Origin: Guadua angustifolia
Taxonomy: Eukaryota > Streptophyta > Magnoliopsida > Poales > Poaceae
NCBI GenBank assembly: GCA_036346375.1
Contig: JAYEVE010000231.1
Span: 620,001-684,000 of the forward strand
DNA length: 64,000 nt
Direction of reading: 5' to 3'
The notes beneath the pieces were generated by a model. That model did no database searches and was not told the origin of the DNA. It saw only the letters and a program-made list of their open reading frames with translations. The position numbers and the translations under genes were made by a program. Positions 21,842-34,194 of the stretch are shown here, piece by piece. How positions within the stretch are numbered: position 1 is the first letter of the stretch; each line of letters starts with the position of its first letter.

Positions 21842-24800
21842 TTTCCGAATGTTGGCTGCTGCTTCGCACTGTTCCTTTTAGCTAAATCTTGTGCTTAAAC
21901 TCTCCGATATGTTTACATTTATCAGACATATAGTGAGAACATTACACTAATTTTGTATTGAAATATGACTTATGAACAACATTGTTTAAAAATTCGCTCA
22001 TAAAAAGACGGAGGGGCTATATTTTTTAGTGTTGTTAATTCGTCAGGCTTAGGTAGTATGTATATGATTTTTTTGAAAAGTCTTTAATTTTCATTGCATT
22101 AATTGTTGGGTTTTTTTGTTTGTTGGCCTGCCATGCCAGTTGTCTTAATATTGCTGCTTCATCTTGGATGATCATCAACGATCTTTTTCTTATGATCCTT
22201 TATACCCATATCTGACTATCTCTAATGGTAGTTGTAACGTTCGGAATATTCTCTGAATGGAGGTAGAAGATATGTTTGCTTCACAGTTCACACCCATGCC
22301 GGGCTAGTGGTGGACCCGGGACTAAATAAGTAGGGCAGGCGCGGTACGGCACCGACTTCGACCTATCGAAATACCTTGCTAAGAAATACTACCTCTATTA
22401 TTACTTGCAGACATCCCGGCCTCGCAGCATTTTGAGCTGAGCCGGCCGGCTCGGCTCAAAAAAAATATTTGCAATTTGGTCCTTTTAAAAATTACGAATA
22501 GGTCATTCGCGATTTTTTGTGAGAGGAAGATATTTTTTCCGAAAATCACATTCGGGTCCCTCGTGCACCGTTTTACGGAAAGAACCTCCCGTTAAATTTA
22601 AATCGCGAACAAGCCCTTTTCTAATTTTTCAGATAGCGACAGTCCAAAACGTAATATTCGTGTCCTTGCTCCTTACGCCTAGGTCCTTTCTCCGCTTTTT
22701 CTTAGAAAAAATGTTTTCGTCACCAGAATATGTGTGCGGCTCTATCTTTAGACTTTTTTCCCATCTCGATCTCTAATATTTTTTAAACAAACGCGTAGAG
22801 TATTAGACTCAGCAAAAGAAGGTTGTCATCTATAATAATTTTCCACCCTTTTTCCTCTAGACTTTTTCCCCGCCGCGTTTTTTCAGGTCGGTCTCTAATA
22901 TTTTCCAAGTGATTCGTCGAAAGAGATATTTCTACAACTCTATCTCTCTGTTTTTCCCCGCTTCGCTCATTACTTCGGCGATTTAAAAAATTAAACGCCG
23001 TCGAAAAAAAAAGAAAATTTTCCTTCGAAAAAACGACGCACACGGCGTGTTACGCCGCGAAAAATTTTGTGTCCTTTCAGCCGTTTCGTTCATTATTTCG
23101 ACAATTTAAAAAATAAAACGCCACCGAAAAAAGGAAATTTTTTCTACAAAAAACGCCACGCGCGGCGTGTACGCCGCAAAATTTTTTCTAGTATTGTCTA
23201 TACTCTGCACCAGGTGGCACCGTGTCTGGTTCGGAAGATCACACTTTAACGACGCTCCATCAATATTGTAAAATAGATATGCATATTTAAAAAATAAGTA
23301 TGCAGTAGGTCTCTGAACTGTACTGTGAAAAACAGTATATACTTGACGAATGGATGTGGTACCACTAAGCGATTAACTGCAATATGGCTGGTTAATCAGA
23401 ATTTAACGAGCGATGATGCGTCAGATTAATATATTTATTTACATTTAGAATTGATTAGAAATATGTTAGTTACCTAAAGTTATTGTAAATTATCATTCTA
23501 CAAAACATGTTTACATTTCATTGTTTATACTTTATTCAAAAGTTACATACTATGAACACTATGACACAATATTATAAACTAATTTATCGTACATGGTGAA
23601 TAAAAATAAGTATTTTCGTGATTAAACAGGAAAACGGATGGTTAATCAGAAAATGACCAATTAATCAAATTATGCGATCAATTAATTGTTCGATTGTGTT
23701 ACTTGCATTCCAATTAAACTATTTATGACAGTTTAGTCACTGTTACCCATTAATAGGCCAACTAATCGGTCAAGTCGGCCATTTTTCACAACGGTGCTCT
23801 AAACTTTTATTCCTGACACTTGGATCCCTAAACTTGGCAATTGCACATTTAGTTGCCTAATCTTGTATAACTGCGTCAATACTAAGTAGAGATTCAAACC
23901 ACACTTAATTAGCAACTAATGATTAGGCATGAGATTGCTAACTAAAATTAATAAGAAGGTTGTAAAAGCTATACAATGATATGTCAAATCTTCCTTCAAA
24001 ACCAAATACTAATTCTCGATGATGTCAAATGGTTCTGGCATTGTAAAATTTGTGATTTAGATTGAGCTATAAGGTGTCATGCCATCTCAAAATACCAACA
24101 CGGTAGGATTTGGTTAATTGCTAACCCACTTATAGAATGATGAGGCTTAATGGAGGCCCGATCTTTCGGTGAGATGGATAACTATCGATTAGTAGAGATG
24201 ACCCTCACAATCCAGGCTATGACCGAAACACGACCGATGATAAGCAATTACTGAACCAAACTCCGAATTGTTATCAACCGTGTCAAAATCTGGTTGACCT
24301 GATTATGAAGATCAATTCCTGCAAGCAATCGAAGAATAAAAGCAAAGCAATCTAAAATTACAAATATAATTGAAGTATTGATGTGGGGTTCCGAAACACG
24401 GTATTGCTATTGATCTCGCTGAACAAGAGAATACCAAATAGTTTCACTAAGGAAAACTACAACTAAACAAAATCCAAGTAATTTTGGGGAACTCCCTAGC
24501 TATATATATGTAAAAAAGAAGGGGGATTTGGCCAGCACAAAGCAGTAGCCGAATAGGACTCTTATAAGGCTCAAAGCCCAAGTTTGACTAGGATTGGAAG
24601 GTTGACCCGACTTATTTTGAGGATTGCAGAGTGCTCCGAAGGAATTTTTGGATAGGGTCAAATCCGTTGGAAAGATCTCGAAGTAAACTTTTAACCAAGT
24701 ATAAGAACTCTTCAATTGGACACCGTATACAAAAGTTGTGCTTGTTTTACTTTAGGCTGGTATCTGAAGGCCGCATTGGATTCCAGAATGTGTTGGATTT

Positions 24801-24884
24801 GATATCTTTCTTTTTTAGCCCAAGGATGACGTGTTAGAGTTGGTCCAACCAGGTGTGGTCATATCTATAGTAGTGATATCATCA
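21842..24884. other. Gene-free region downstream of the jacalin exon
   Basis: No coding sequence is supported. 22440-23260 is unusual DNA with ggtcctttt-, ttcggcg- and acgccgcg-type words and is probably a decayed DNA transposon. 23300-24880 is AT-rich repetitive sequence; its right part may be the LTR of the gypsy remnant that follows. Confidence 0.4.
22962..23200. repeat. Two-copy tandem duplication of about 122 bp
   Basis: The copy starting cttcgctcattacttcggcg (22962) is repeated from 23084 as tttcgttcattatttcgac. Both continue through aatttaaaaaat, aaacgccg/caccgaaaaa, an A/T run, and a ggcgtgt-acgccgc palindromic end. The copies have diverged by substitutions and short indels. Confidence 0.65.
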
Positions 24885-25100
24885 TCATCCTCCCCCTTCT
24901 TGAATTTGAGTCGTCCTCAACTCAAGCTTACCTTTTAGCTCGTCCTCAACACGAAATATCCTTATATAAGTCCTGCATTTAATTAAATAAAATAGTAGCT
25001 TTGCCTCTTTATATATTTTAAAGACTAAAAAGACATTAAGAGGATGATGAAAGCTCACACCCTTGGAAGCTAGCCACTCTTGGATGCTTCTTTCCAGCAT
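24850..25100 (-). pseudogene. Ty3/gypsy-like 3' end remnant with polypurine tract
   Basis: The minus strand reads ELRTTQIQEGG immediately before a purine tract AAGAAGGGGGAGGATGATG. Many plant gypsy polyproteins end with an R-(T/S)-N/T-x-x-QEGG motif that overlaps the polypurine tract, so this is probably the end of a gypsy pol gene followed by its 3' LTR to the left. A partial repeat of nearby sequence (ccactcttggatgcttc) recurs near 25140. No other pol domain is visible. Confidence 0.4.
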
Positions 25101-25810
25101 AGCTCAACACTTGTTTCTACCATATAAAGGCATGATGAAAGCTACCACTCTTGGATGCTTCCTCCCATCCTTGAAGAATCGTCTGTTTTGGACAAGCTAG
25201 AAAAGAAACAAGCTACAAAAATAATGTGTATGCAATATATATGTATATATCCCATATGTCATTGTTCTTTTGGTTTTACGTAATGCTATTTACATAACAG
25301 CAAATAAGGAAATCAAATTTAAGCAAAGCACCTTTCCTCACAATTTTGCAACTCAATTTGTGATTATAAGTGAAGCATATAACATAAATATTAACAAGAT
25401 TCAGTTTACAACTTAATTTGCAAATATAAATAAAGCACATATCAATCCCTATTGTTGGATACAGAATACTCATATTTTGTACGCCTCATTCAATAACATA
25501 GATGGGCAAAACTACAAGTTTTGGTGTCAAGCATAGATCATTCATATCATGAGATTGTAAACAAGCAATATCAAACCATTCTAACAATAGTGACGCAATT
25601 TTAAAGGGCTTCCAGTCATGAACTATGACATGCTGATTTGTAATACAAGTCAATGTACTAAATTTTGAACAATAAGGTAGCAATCTATGGGTATCACTCA
25701 TATCAGGAAAATTTGATGGTACCTCATATGAAACAAGATGTTGCATACAACTAGGATTGCCCAAAACAACAAGCTTTAATTCAACAAGTTTATCACAAGT
25801 TATGCATATT
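25101..25810. other. AT-rich unassigned sequence
   Basis: Nothing recognisable except short direct repeats; open frames here are AT-rich and show no family motif. Confidence 0.4.
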
Positions 25811-26571
25811 TCGTCACGCCCTCGGCCGAAATGGCAGTTGCGTGGTAGCCATGTGTCATCAGCGTGGGCATTTGTGTTGGTGCTGAGTCAGCACGACGCA
25901 GGCACCACCCATCAGAGTAACTGAGCAGCATAGACCGAGTCCACCGTGAGCCTGATGAAGTTCATGGACTATGTGTCACCACCTAGTTGGTCCGGTTCAG
26001 TGATGACGTCAGCATAACGCAATAATGAGAATTTCCTTTATAAAAATAATTTGGATAATTTTGAAATTTCCAATTTTTAGATTTTTATGATTTTTAAATC
26101 TTTTGAGAGTCTGTTCTCCTGCTTCGTACGAGCTCCGATTGAGGTGATTCAAATTTCTAAAAAACTTTAAAATTGAGATCTATCTAATACTTGATTTTAT
26201 TTGATTTATGGAGTTTATTTGCTCTGTTTTGGTATTTATTTAGTTTTCTCTCTCGATTCGTGTAGATGTTGAGCTGTGCGACGCATCGGAGGAGCATTTG
26301 CCGACTCAAGACCAAGTTCTAGAACAAGACCAGGACCTTTGCCAAGGCAAGTTGTGCTTTGATCATGTTGAACCCATGTTTATAAAATCGCTATATTGTT
26401 TTTATATTATTGCATACTTGTCGACGTTTGGGAAACAGTCCCCGCCGAGCTTACTTGTTGAACAAGGGATCAACAGAGCCCCTTTTTTGGTGAAGGGTTT
26501 GCGTCTGGAGAATGCTCTTAGGATAGATAGGATACTCGAGAAATAGACAAGGGTTTATACTAGTTCGGGCC
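25811..26571 (+). repeat. Partial LTR of a Ty3/gypsy element, host of the LARD insertion
   Basis: The sequence begins near gtcacgccctcggccgaaat and continues to gcgacgcatcggaggagcat, gccgactcaagaccaag and gaccaggacctttgccaagg. This word order resembles LTR sequence of abundant grass gypsy families. It is cut by the long-LTR element at 26572; the 5 bases at the junction are GGGCC. Its continuation should lie beyond the right edge of the window. Family assignment is from memory of similar LTRs and is uncertain. Confidence 0.4.
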
Positions 26572-29500
26572 TGTCGGGACCCGAATTCGCAATCCGGAAA
26601 CCCTCTGTGTTTTCAACACTAGTCCCAGGATCAGTAGCTAGTGCCCACAGTTAACAAAGATGAATATCACAATCATACACAACGGATTAATAAATAAAGA
26701 ATTCATCTTTTAATATAATATGTTGAACAACCTTAAGGTCAACTTACAATTGTGAAGCCTAGATGGCTTCAACTCGAGTAAAATGAACAAATGAATGAAC
26801 GAAGAACGCTTCGGTGAATCCCATCAAAATACCACGGGCATTTGACAAGGTTCAACTCCTAGATATTCGCCTTCTTGCGAACTCTCCTCCTTCAAGACAA
26901 AGACTTCTCCTCAACTGGTGATGTTTTGTTAAAGCAAGGGTGAGTACACAACCGTACTCAACAAGTCATGCACAGAATACAGTTCTATTACTACATGCAT
27001 GGCTTATTCCAAAGGAATGGCTGAATGGTTCTTTTGCAATAAAACATCATTTCCAAATGATTATCATAAATAGATTGAAAAACAGTAAAACAAGTAATAC
27101 TCATAATAAATTTCGTAATCATTCTCAAGTAAAGCATTTCTCTTCCTTAACCAATTTCCATATCACATTGTCCACATTCCCAACCTCATTTTATTTTCAA
27201 AACTCTACCCCTTGACTGTAATCCCCTAGCATTGTCCAATACCGCGGACTCGGCTATTCAATAGTTTTACACTCGCAGAGGTTGTACACTTTACCCACAA
27301 GATACAATCAACTCACCACGTCACCGTGAATCGCCATACAAGAGTATGAATGAGCGATCATAACAAAGCCTTTCGAAACTTCTATCTCAACCTAGAACCT
27401 CTCCGGGTTGCCTTCACTATCACTTCCTCACACCGAAGTCAAGTATAGGACCGACGAACTCCGTTGGATAGGGTACCAAGTCACAAAGACAGTACGCCCC
27501 CATACAACCACCGGATGATCGCCACCGGAGGTATCAAAGGTGAGATATCGAATCCTACTAAACTAGGTCTTCCCATTCGGACATGTGGTTGTACGAGTGA
27601 CTCAGATCAAAGGCTTGCAAGGTGAAGTCCTTAATCGACTGTGGCAAGACATCCTTCTCTCAAAATTGGTGCATGACCCTCACAACACTCAACCCACCCA
27701 AATGCCACGATGGCCCACCTGGCATAAAGGCACTTGCCACTTGCCCCAGTCTAAATCCTTTACCACCACAGTTGATTATTGCGCAACACAATGCCAACAA
27801 CAACTCAACATCCGTGTAGAACCACGCTGGTTCCACATATCAACATCATCGTGTGGCAACACGTCACACTATTTCACAAACACATTTCATAATCCATTAA
27901 TCAGTATTATTCTTTTATTTTCAAAAGACATGAGTTGTGTGGCATGGCTAAGCAATTATACACGGTCTAACCAACCCACGTTAGCAAGTAATAACAACCA
28001 ACTAATAATCAACCATCTTAGGGTGACAAATGAATTATGGCATACAATTAATCATGGCAAGGTGATATTAGCAATTGGGTTGAATATCTAATCCCAAATT
28101 AATTTAAATCATTTTAATCTTGAACTAGCATGCAATAATTTGAATCAAAGTAAATTTGTAAAACTGGGAGCAATATGATCAAAGCACAACTTGCCTGGCC
28201 CTTGCAATTTATATTACTCTTTACTCTTTATCTTCGATCCTTGATCCTCGATCTTCAACCTCCGCTTGCTTGATCCTCAGCTCCTTCGAGCGACTTCCGG
28301 CAACGCGTCTAACGATAAACAAGCACAAATACAACAAAACTCAAAAAGCAAATCAAGTAAACTCCAAATTAAGAACGAATAGCATTGGGCACAACGGCTT
28401 AGATGAAATTAGGAACTTGAATGGATTATGTCGATGATTAGTCAAAAGAGCACGGCTTTCGAAAAATACACCGAAGAGAAAGATTAATAACTGGGAAAGA
28501 AGGAATAGTATTCCGAAGAATATTCCCTTTGAAGTTGCTATCTTGATTAGACAGACAATGACATATGGCTCTCGATCCATAGACCGGGTCCATGAAGATT
28601 TGTTAGCTCATGATGAACTAAGCTAATGCTCAAAGTTGACTTTTATTGACTAAGTGGATACACAGTCAAACAAAAGAAAGATAAACTGATAGATTAGATA
28701 TAGGTACAAGGATATGACACATGGTCAATGGTCTAGCGACCAAGTCCACGAATGAATTCTGGGTTAATGGCAGATTAGATTTTTAAGGATAAGACAAAGA
28801 CGGATGGGATCAACATCCACTACGGTTCGATCCGGAGGTTAGTCTTACATCGGGGACGGAACTCGACGACGACGAGGCGGTGATGACAGGAATACGAGGC
28901 TGAACTCAACGTGATGGGCTAGATCACAATAAGGTGATAGAAAAGGTAAGGACATCACATTAGGGCTTCCACTTGCATGCACCCATGGCGACAGCGATAC
29001 GATGAGAGCAAAGCGTTAACGGCGGACGTTAACATTTAAACGTTAACAATGGAACGTTAACGGCGGAATGTTAACGATGAAACGTTAACGGCGGAACGTT
29101 AACGATAGAATATTAACGGCAAACGTTGGGCGAACGTTAACGGCGGAACGTTAGCGGCTAAACGTTAACGGCGGAACGTTAACGACAAAACTTTGGCGGC
29201 GAAATGTTAACGGCGGAACGTTACGGCGAACGTTAACGGCGGAACGTTAACGGCGGAATGTTAGCGGCGGAATGTTAACGGCGGAACGCACGGCGAACGC
29301 TATCGGCGAACGCTAACGGCGGCGGAAGCGGCGACGGACGCCAAGGTGGCGACCGTCGGTTGATAGATAGGGCAGCGAGGTCATGACATGGCCACGACAA
29401 ACCAAAATGGTTGGCGGCACAAGACGACGCGCGGCAGCGGCAAAAGGCGGCGGCCAACGAATAAAAAGAATTTCGGTAGATGCAATAGCAAAGGGGAAGT

Positions 29501-31899
29501 GTCCATCGCATAGAACGTGACGAGACGAACTCAACAAAATAGGCGGATTTGGCGGCGACCCACCGGATTGATCACAAAATGCCGATGTACGGCTGTTACA
29601 GCTAATAGATCTAATAGCCATAACTACTAGAATAATGAATGAAAAATTACAAAAAAAATTTAGAGAGCCTACTGAGATCCTAGAACACGATATGACGTGA
29701 AGAGATCGGATTTTTACCTTCTGGATCAACGGGGAACGCACGATGCCATTCCTCATTGCTCGTGCAGACGCACCTTTCGGGAAGATTGATTTTTTTGCAC
29801 AAATCCCGCAAGTAAAACCTTGAGTTAGGGTGAGCACTGTGTAGGGAACATCAGGGGGAGTCTACCATAAAAATTTCACGGCCAAACTCGCAGCAACGAA
29901 GGAGAACGGGCTCCGGCAAGATTTGATCTTTGGGCGGCCATAACTTTTGATCCAGTGAATGAAATTGCACCAAATTTGGATGGAAGACAGAGGGTACCCA
30001 GAGGCACGACGTGACACAAACGGATCTTAAAAAGAGTTGACGAGTTGACAGGGAACGCGCCTCAAAGTATGGCCGATGTGCAGCGGCACTTCGGAGTATG
30101 AGGGCAAAGTTTCTCGGGTTTGGATGAGTTGATCTGAGGTGAGGACGTGTGGGAGAGGTCATGGGAGGTCTACACAAGGTTGGGGTGGTGGCTAGGTCAT
30201 GAAAACAAAGAAAAACGCAAAAACCGGCTTCACAGGCATTTTATCGAGCAATTGGCGTGCGCTGCGCAATTCGGGGTGACATTGGCCAATTGAGGGCCGA
30301 CCAGTGGTGGGGATGGGGTGGAGAGGTGAGAGGAGCCCGTGGCATGATGGCCAACAGCAGGGATGGCCGGAGCAACGGCGAGGGCGACGGCCGACGCGAC
30401 CAAAACCGATCGAATGGCATGGCGGCCAAAAACACCATAAAACGCAGAATTTCTCAAAACTAGCAAGAGCACGGCATAGAGCATGATCATACTAGGTTAT
30501 ATCTAAAAGGAATTTGATTGGGGATTACCGGATTGGGAGGAATCGACGACGAACGGAACTCAACTTGACGACGAACAAACGCAAATTTCCGGAGCAATTC
30601 TTGACGAAACCTGGAATTTCTTGAGGGGTTATGATTTACACACTAATGTGCACATGATGACTCGAACGGAAGTCCATTTGCCTTACCAGATCAAAAGATG
30701 ACACGGCGATGTCAACGGAGGACGTCCGGTGATCGTTTCTTCGATTTTCGGAAGGGAAAATGTTCTGGAAATGGAGGGAAAGTGTGAGCACCGTGTTGGG
30801 GAGACTGAAACGCACGTTTTGGGTGGTCACACGCGTTGAGAGGATGAGAAACGGAAAAGTTATGGCCTAAACAAGAAACGGCAAAGAAGTGCTTGCAGTT
30901 TCCGTTTCACTTAATTTCAGAGGAGGAAACTGTAGGAGAATTGAAGTCCTTGATGACATGGTCGTTTTGCAACTGACCTCACACAATTTCATTGAGAATT
31001 GCAAAAGTTATGAGCATTTGAAATTTGAGCTGCAAATGGGGCTGGAACGTGAACAGTGCGCATGGCTGGAGTTTGAAGATAAACAGTAAAGGACACGTGT
31101 CGCTTTCTCATTGGTCGGAAGAAATGGAGGGACAAAAGCGCGAGGAATAAAATAGCAAAAATAATCTAAAAATCTTGGAAAAATTAATAAAAATACTAGA
31201 GATTATTTGGAACCCGATAAAATTGGTTTCACTGAATTTTGATGAGTTTTGGAATTTAGACAATTCCGGGACGAATATACTAGATTTAACGAAAGACCGC
31301 GAGAGATAAAATACTAGAGAGATTCTATAAATCTTAGAAAAATTTCTAAAATCATTATAGAATATTTGGAACCTAATTCTATGAATTTTTATATTTTTGG
31401 AGTATTTTGGAACTCGGGTGAAATTTCGAATAAGGACCGAAATTGAAATTTTGACTTTGCGGACGGTAAAGGATTGAACTTTAATTTCAGAAGGATATGG
31501 ATGCCAGGTTATTTAGAACACCGAGGGAAATCCAAATTTTGAATTTAAATGGAATTTCAAAGGAAAGGTTTGATTTGGAATTTGGATATAGAATTGCCCG
31601 AACCATTAATAATTCGAATTAAAAATCCAAATAGAAATCCAATTAACATCCAAATGTTTAAATTAATAATTTTAATTAATTTTTTTAGCAAATCTTGAAT
31701 TTGGGAAATTCCCTGAGATACAAAGGACACTGTAAAAACTAAATTTTAAATCACTTAATGTACACAGAAGGCACATTAAATTGTTTTAGATTTAGAAAAT
31801 TATAAATTAAGCTTCTTTAATCAAATGAGATTGGTGTAACATTTTCGGAAAGCTAATTTAATATAAATTTTTTAAAAACCCAAATTTTGGGATGTTACA
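26572..31899 (-). repeat. 3' LTR of the LARD-like element, 5.3 kb
   Basis: Complete copy, TG to CA. 26572-27383 matches 57290-58107, and 27384-28260 matches 63121-64000 at the window edge. No convincing protein is encoded; the open frames at 29275-30490 are GC-rich chance frames. It contains the minisatellite at 29011-29330. The AT-rich part 31100-31890 leads to the LTR start (minus strand TGTAACATCCC). Confidence 0.9.
29011..29330. repeat. 14-bp minisatellite in the LARD LTR
   Basis: About twenty imperfect copies of a unit close to ggaacgttaacggc, alternating with variants ending gat. Each unit carries the palindromic cores aacgtt and gttaac. The related solo LTR at 58108-63115 lacks the array, so it arose after the two families separated or was lost in one. 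Confidence 0.85.
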
Positions 31900-32313
31900 A
31901 ACCTCCCCCCCCCCTTAACAGAATCTCGTCCCCGAGATTCGAGCTGACTACATAATAGGTTTGGGAAAAACTCAACCTTCGAGGCTCTCTGCACTTGCAG
32001 TCAACTGCACGCTTGACGGGATTGCTTCGAGGTCAAACACTGGATAACGTCCTTCTGCTGGGTCAAATTTTGATAGGTTGCTCCTTGCAGGCAAGATCCT
32101 TTTGCAAACTTAATTGACTTCAACTGAGTCTACTTTCTGGCATATGAAACAATTCTTCCACTGAGGCCTTTGGAAGACAATCTGCACTCTTCCTCACAAC
32201 GTTGACAACTACCATTGTTAAGCAACCTTTTATTTATCCACTGACACTTGATTCTTTGCTTCTCTTGGAAACTGGACAAGCTGCTCCTGATGGCGAAAGC
32301 AACTTGCTATTCT
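31900..32313 (-). other. LARD internal region, 3' side, with polypurine tract and hairpin
   Basis: On the minus strand AAGGGGGGGGGGAGGTT (ten Gs) directly precedes the LTR start, a polypurine tract that primes plus-strand synthesis. Next to it, 31921-31940 is a perfect inverted repeat gaatctcg-tccc-cgagattc. The sequence encodes something like NLGDEILLRGG across this point, as in the pol C-terminus of chromovirus-type gypsy elements, suggesting a gypsy ancestor. The region ends at target duplication ATTCT (32309-32313). Confidence 0.75.
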
Positions 32314-33741
32314 TGAAAGGACCGGTGATGTCGCCTAGAGGGGGGTGAATAGGCGGATTAAAAATTTGCAACAATTTAATTTCACCCGAGGATCTGAGCC
32401 CGGAGTGTCCGGGGATTTTATCCGGATACTCCTGACGATCCAGATTATCCGGTATATTAAACCGGATACTCCGGACTGATTAGCTCAAAGAGGGGAATTT
32501 TAAATCTAAGCCAATTTTCAACAATCTAAATGAATACAAATACTCTAAATAGTGTCAGGTACCTGATGATGGTGAAGATCTAGAAGCAAATACAATAATA
32601 GAGTAGATCGGGCTCCCAAAGTTCCAAGAACAACAAACTCTAGAACAAGCAAAAGAAGAATAGGGAGACAACGATTTTTACCCGAAGTTCGGATTCTTGA
32701 AGGGAATCCCACGCCTCCGCTGAGGAGGCACAAAGCCCGGTCCCTCTTGACCACTTTCCTCCTGTTGCACAAAGCACTTGCATGGAGTCTTCTTCTTGCC
32801 TCTTTCTTTCGGAGGCGAGGCTTGCCTTCACAAACCTCCGGGGCTCTCCACACCAAGTCAAGGAGGCTCCCGGTGACTCCTTGCCGTCTAGGAGCCCTTC
32901 AAACTCCAAGAGTAACAAATACGCCGCTAAATCAACTTGGAGGATGAAACTTGTGCTCAAGAATCAACAATGCAAGCTCAAAGCACTTAAATCTCCTCTT
33001 TTCTTCCCAAAGATTCAAATCAAATCAAGGATTCAAGGGGGAGAAAGAGGCTAGGGCTCAAGTGAGAGTGAGCTTGAGAGTTTAATGCTGCAATGAATGA
33101 AGTGGCCAATGGTTAGATTTGGAGTGAGGGCTTAAATAGGCCTCCCAAAGTCCAACCGTTACACTTGTGCTGTGCAAACCCCGGACTATCCGGACATTTA
33201 GTCCGGAGTGTCCGGACTGAAGAGGGTTTGCTTTGAACCGAGAAGGTTAACCCGGAGTATCCGGACTTAATCCCCGGATACTCCGGACCATTTTCCCCGG
33301 AGTGTCCAGACTAAATGTCCGGAAACTCCGGACTTTCCAGAGAATGCAACCGAGGGCCCTAGCCCGGAGTGTCCGGACTAAATGTCCAGATACTCCGACC
33401 TGACCCACTCGGCCAGAAGTACCCTTTGATAGGAAATGCAATGTTTTAAAAATCTTTCGAGATGCAATTTTCATTCTATGAGCACAAGCATATCCTAGAA
33501 GCGATTTTCCGTCGTATCCCCCTTAATAGTACGGCTATCCTTAGACTCAATAAAAATAAAAGATTTACGACTAAAGTCTTGATGCCGCCTTTTTCAAATT
33601 TTTAAGGATGGTGGGGATCTCCAATTGCTTTCCAACGATGATATCTTCTCGATCATCAGATAGAATCTCACTTGCAATCAGTATATGGAATTGTGTTGCC
33701 ATAAATCACCAAAACTCTTTAAGGGCCTAGATGCACTTTCA
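32314..33741 (-). repeat. Maximus-type 3' LTR
   Basis: Bounded by TGAAAGGACCGG and GATGCACTTTCA. A polypurine tract (minus strand AAAAAGGGGGAGAT) abuts it at 33742-33755. It carries clusters of the TCCGGA word at about 32395-32480 and 33180-33410. A TATA-like minus strand CCTATTTAAG lies at 33131-33140. Open frames inside it are not genes. Confidence 0.93.
33131..33140 (-). promoter_or_regulatory. TATA-like box in the Maximus LTR
   Basis: Minus strand CCTATTTAAG followed by CCCTCACTCC. The 5' LTR has the same sequence at 54637-54646, where it would drive the element's transcript. Confidence 0.45.
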
Positions 33742-34194
33742 ATCTCCCCCTTTTTGGTGAATTGATGACAACACAATTGGATTTAGATAAAATTTGAAAT
33801 GAGATAGTATTTGGAAAAACAAATACACGGAGAAGCTGCCCCTAAACATGTGCATTGAAAGAATTTGAGTTGAATATCAAATGCACATATTTACGAGAGA
33901 TTTTGCGAGAGCTCCCCCTAAATTTCTGCTTTTGAGAGAATATAACAAGATATATAGCAGATAATTTGCGTAAATAAATATGACAAGATATCACACAAAT
34001 GCATTGCTAAAGGGAAATGGAATTAAGCAAATAGCTCGACAAAAATATTCAACATCCAACAATCACAGGCATAGGCAACAAGTTTAACAAAACGCAATTA
34101 AATGAGAAACTAAGGCAACCAAATCAAGCAAAAGACACTCCACTCTCCCCCTTTGGCATCAAGACACCAAAAAGGAAGAGTCGACGACAGAAGA
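33742..34194. other. Untranslated 3' region of the Maximus element
   Basis: Contains the polypurine tract at its left end and further purine-rich minus-strand runs (33900-33930, 34140-34160). No coding sequence is seen between it and the acidic end of the extra ORF at 34195. Confidence 0.5.

Noticed and set aside
29011..29330. CRISPR-like array
   Set aside because: Units are contiguous 14-bp repeats with no unique spacers, and this is plant DNA.
29275..30490. Arg/Pro-rich open frames as possible genes
   Set aside because: They fall inside the 5.3-kb LARD LTR and include minisatellite sequence; no motif supports them.
32545..33054. Open frames near the left Maximus LTR
   Set aside because: They lie wholly inside the LTR and are repeated, with broken frames, at 54064-54455 in the other LTR.
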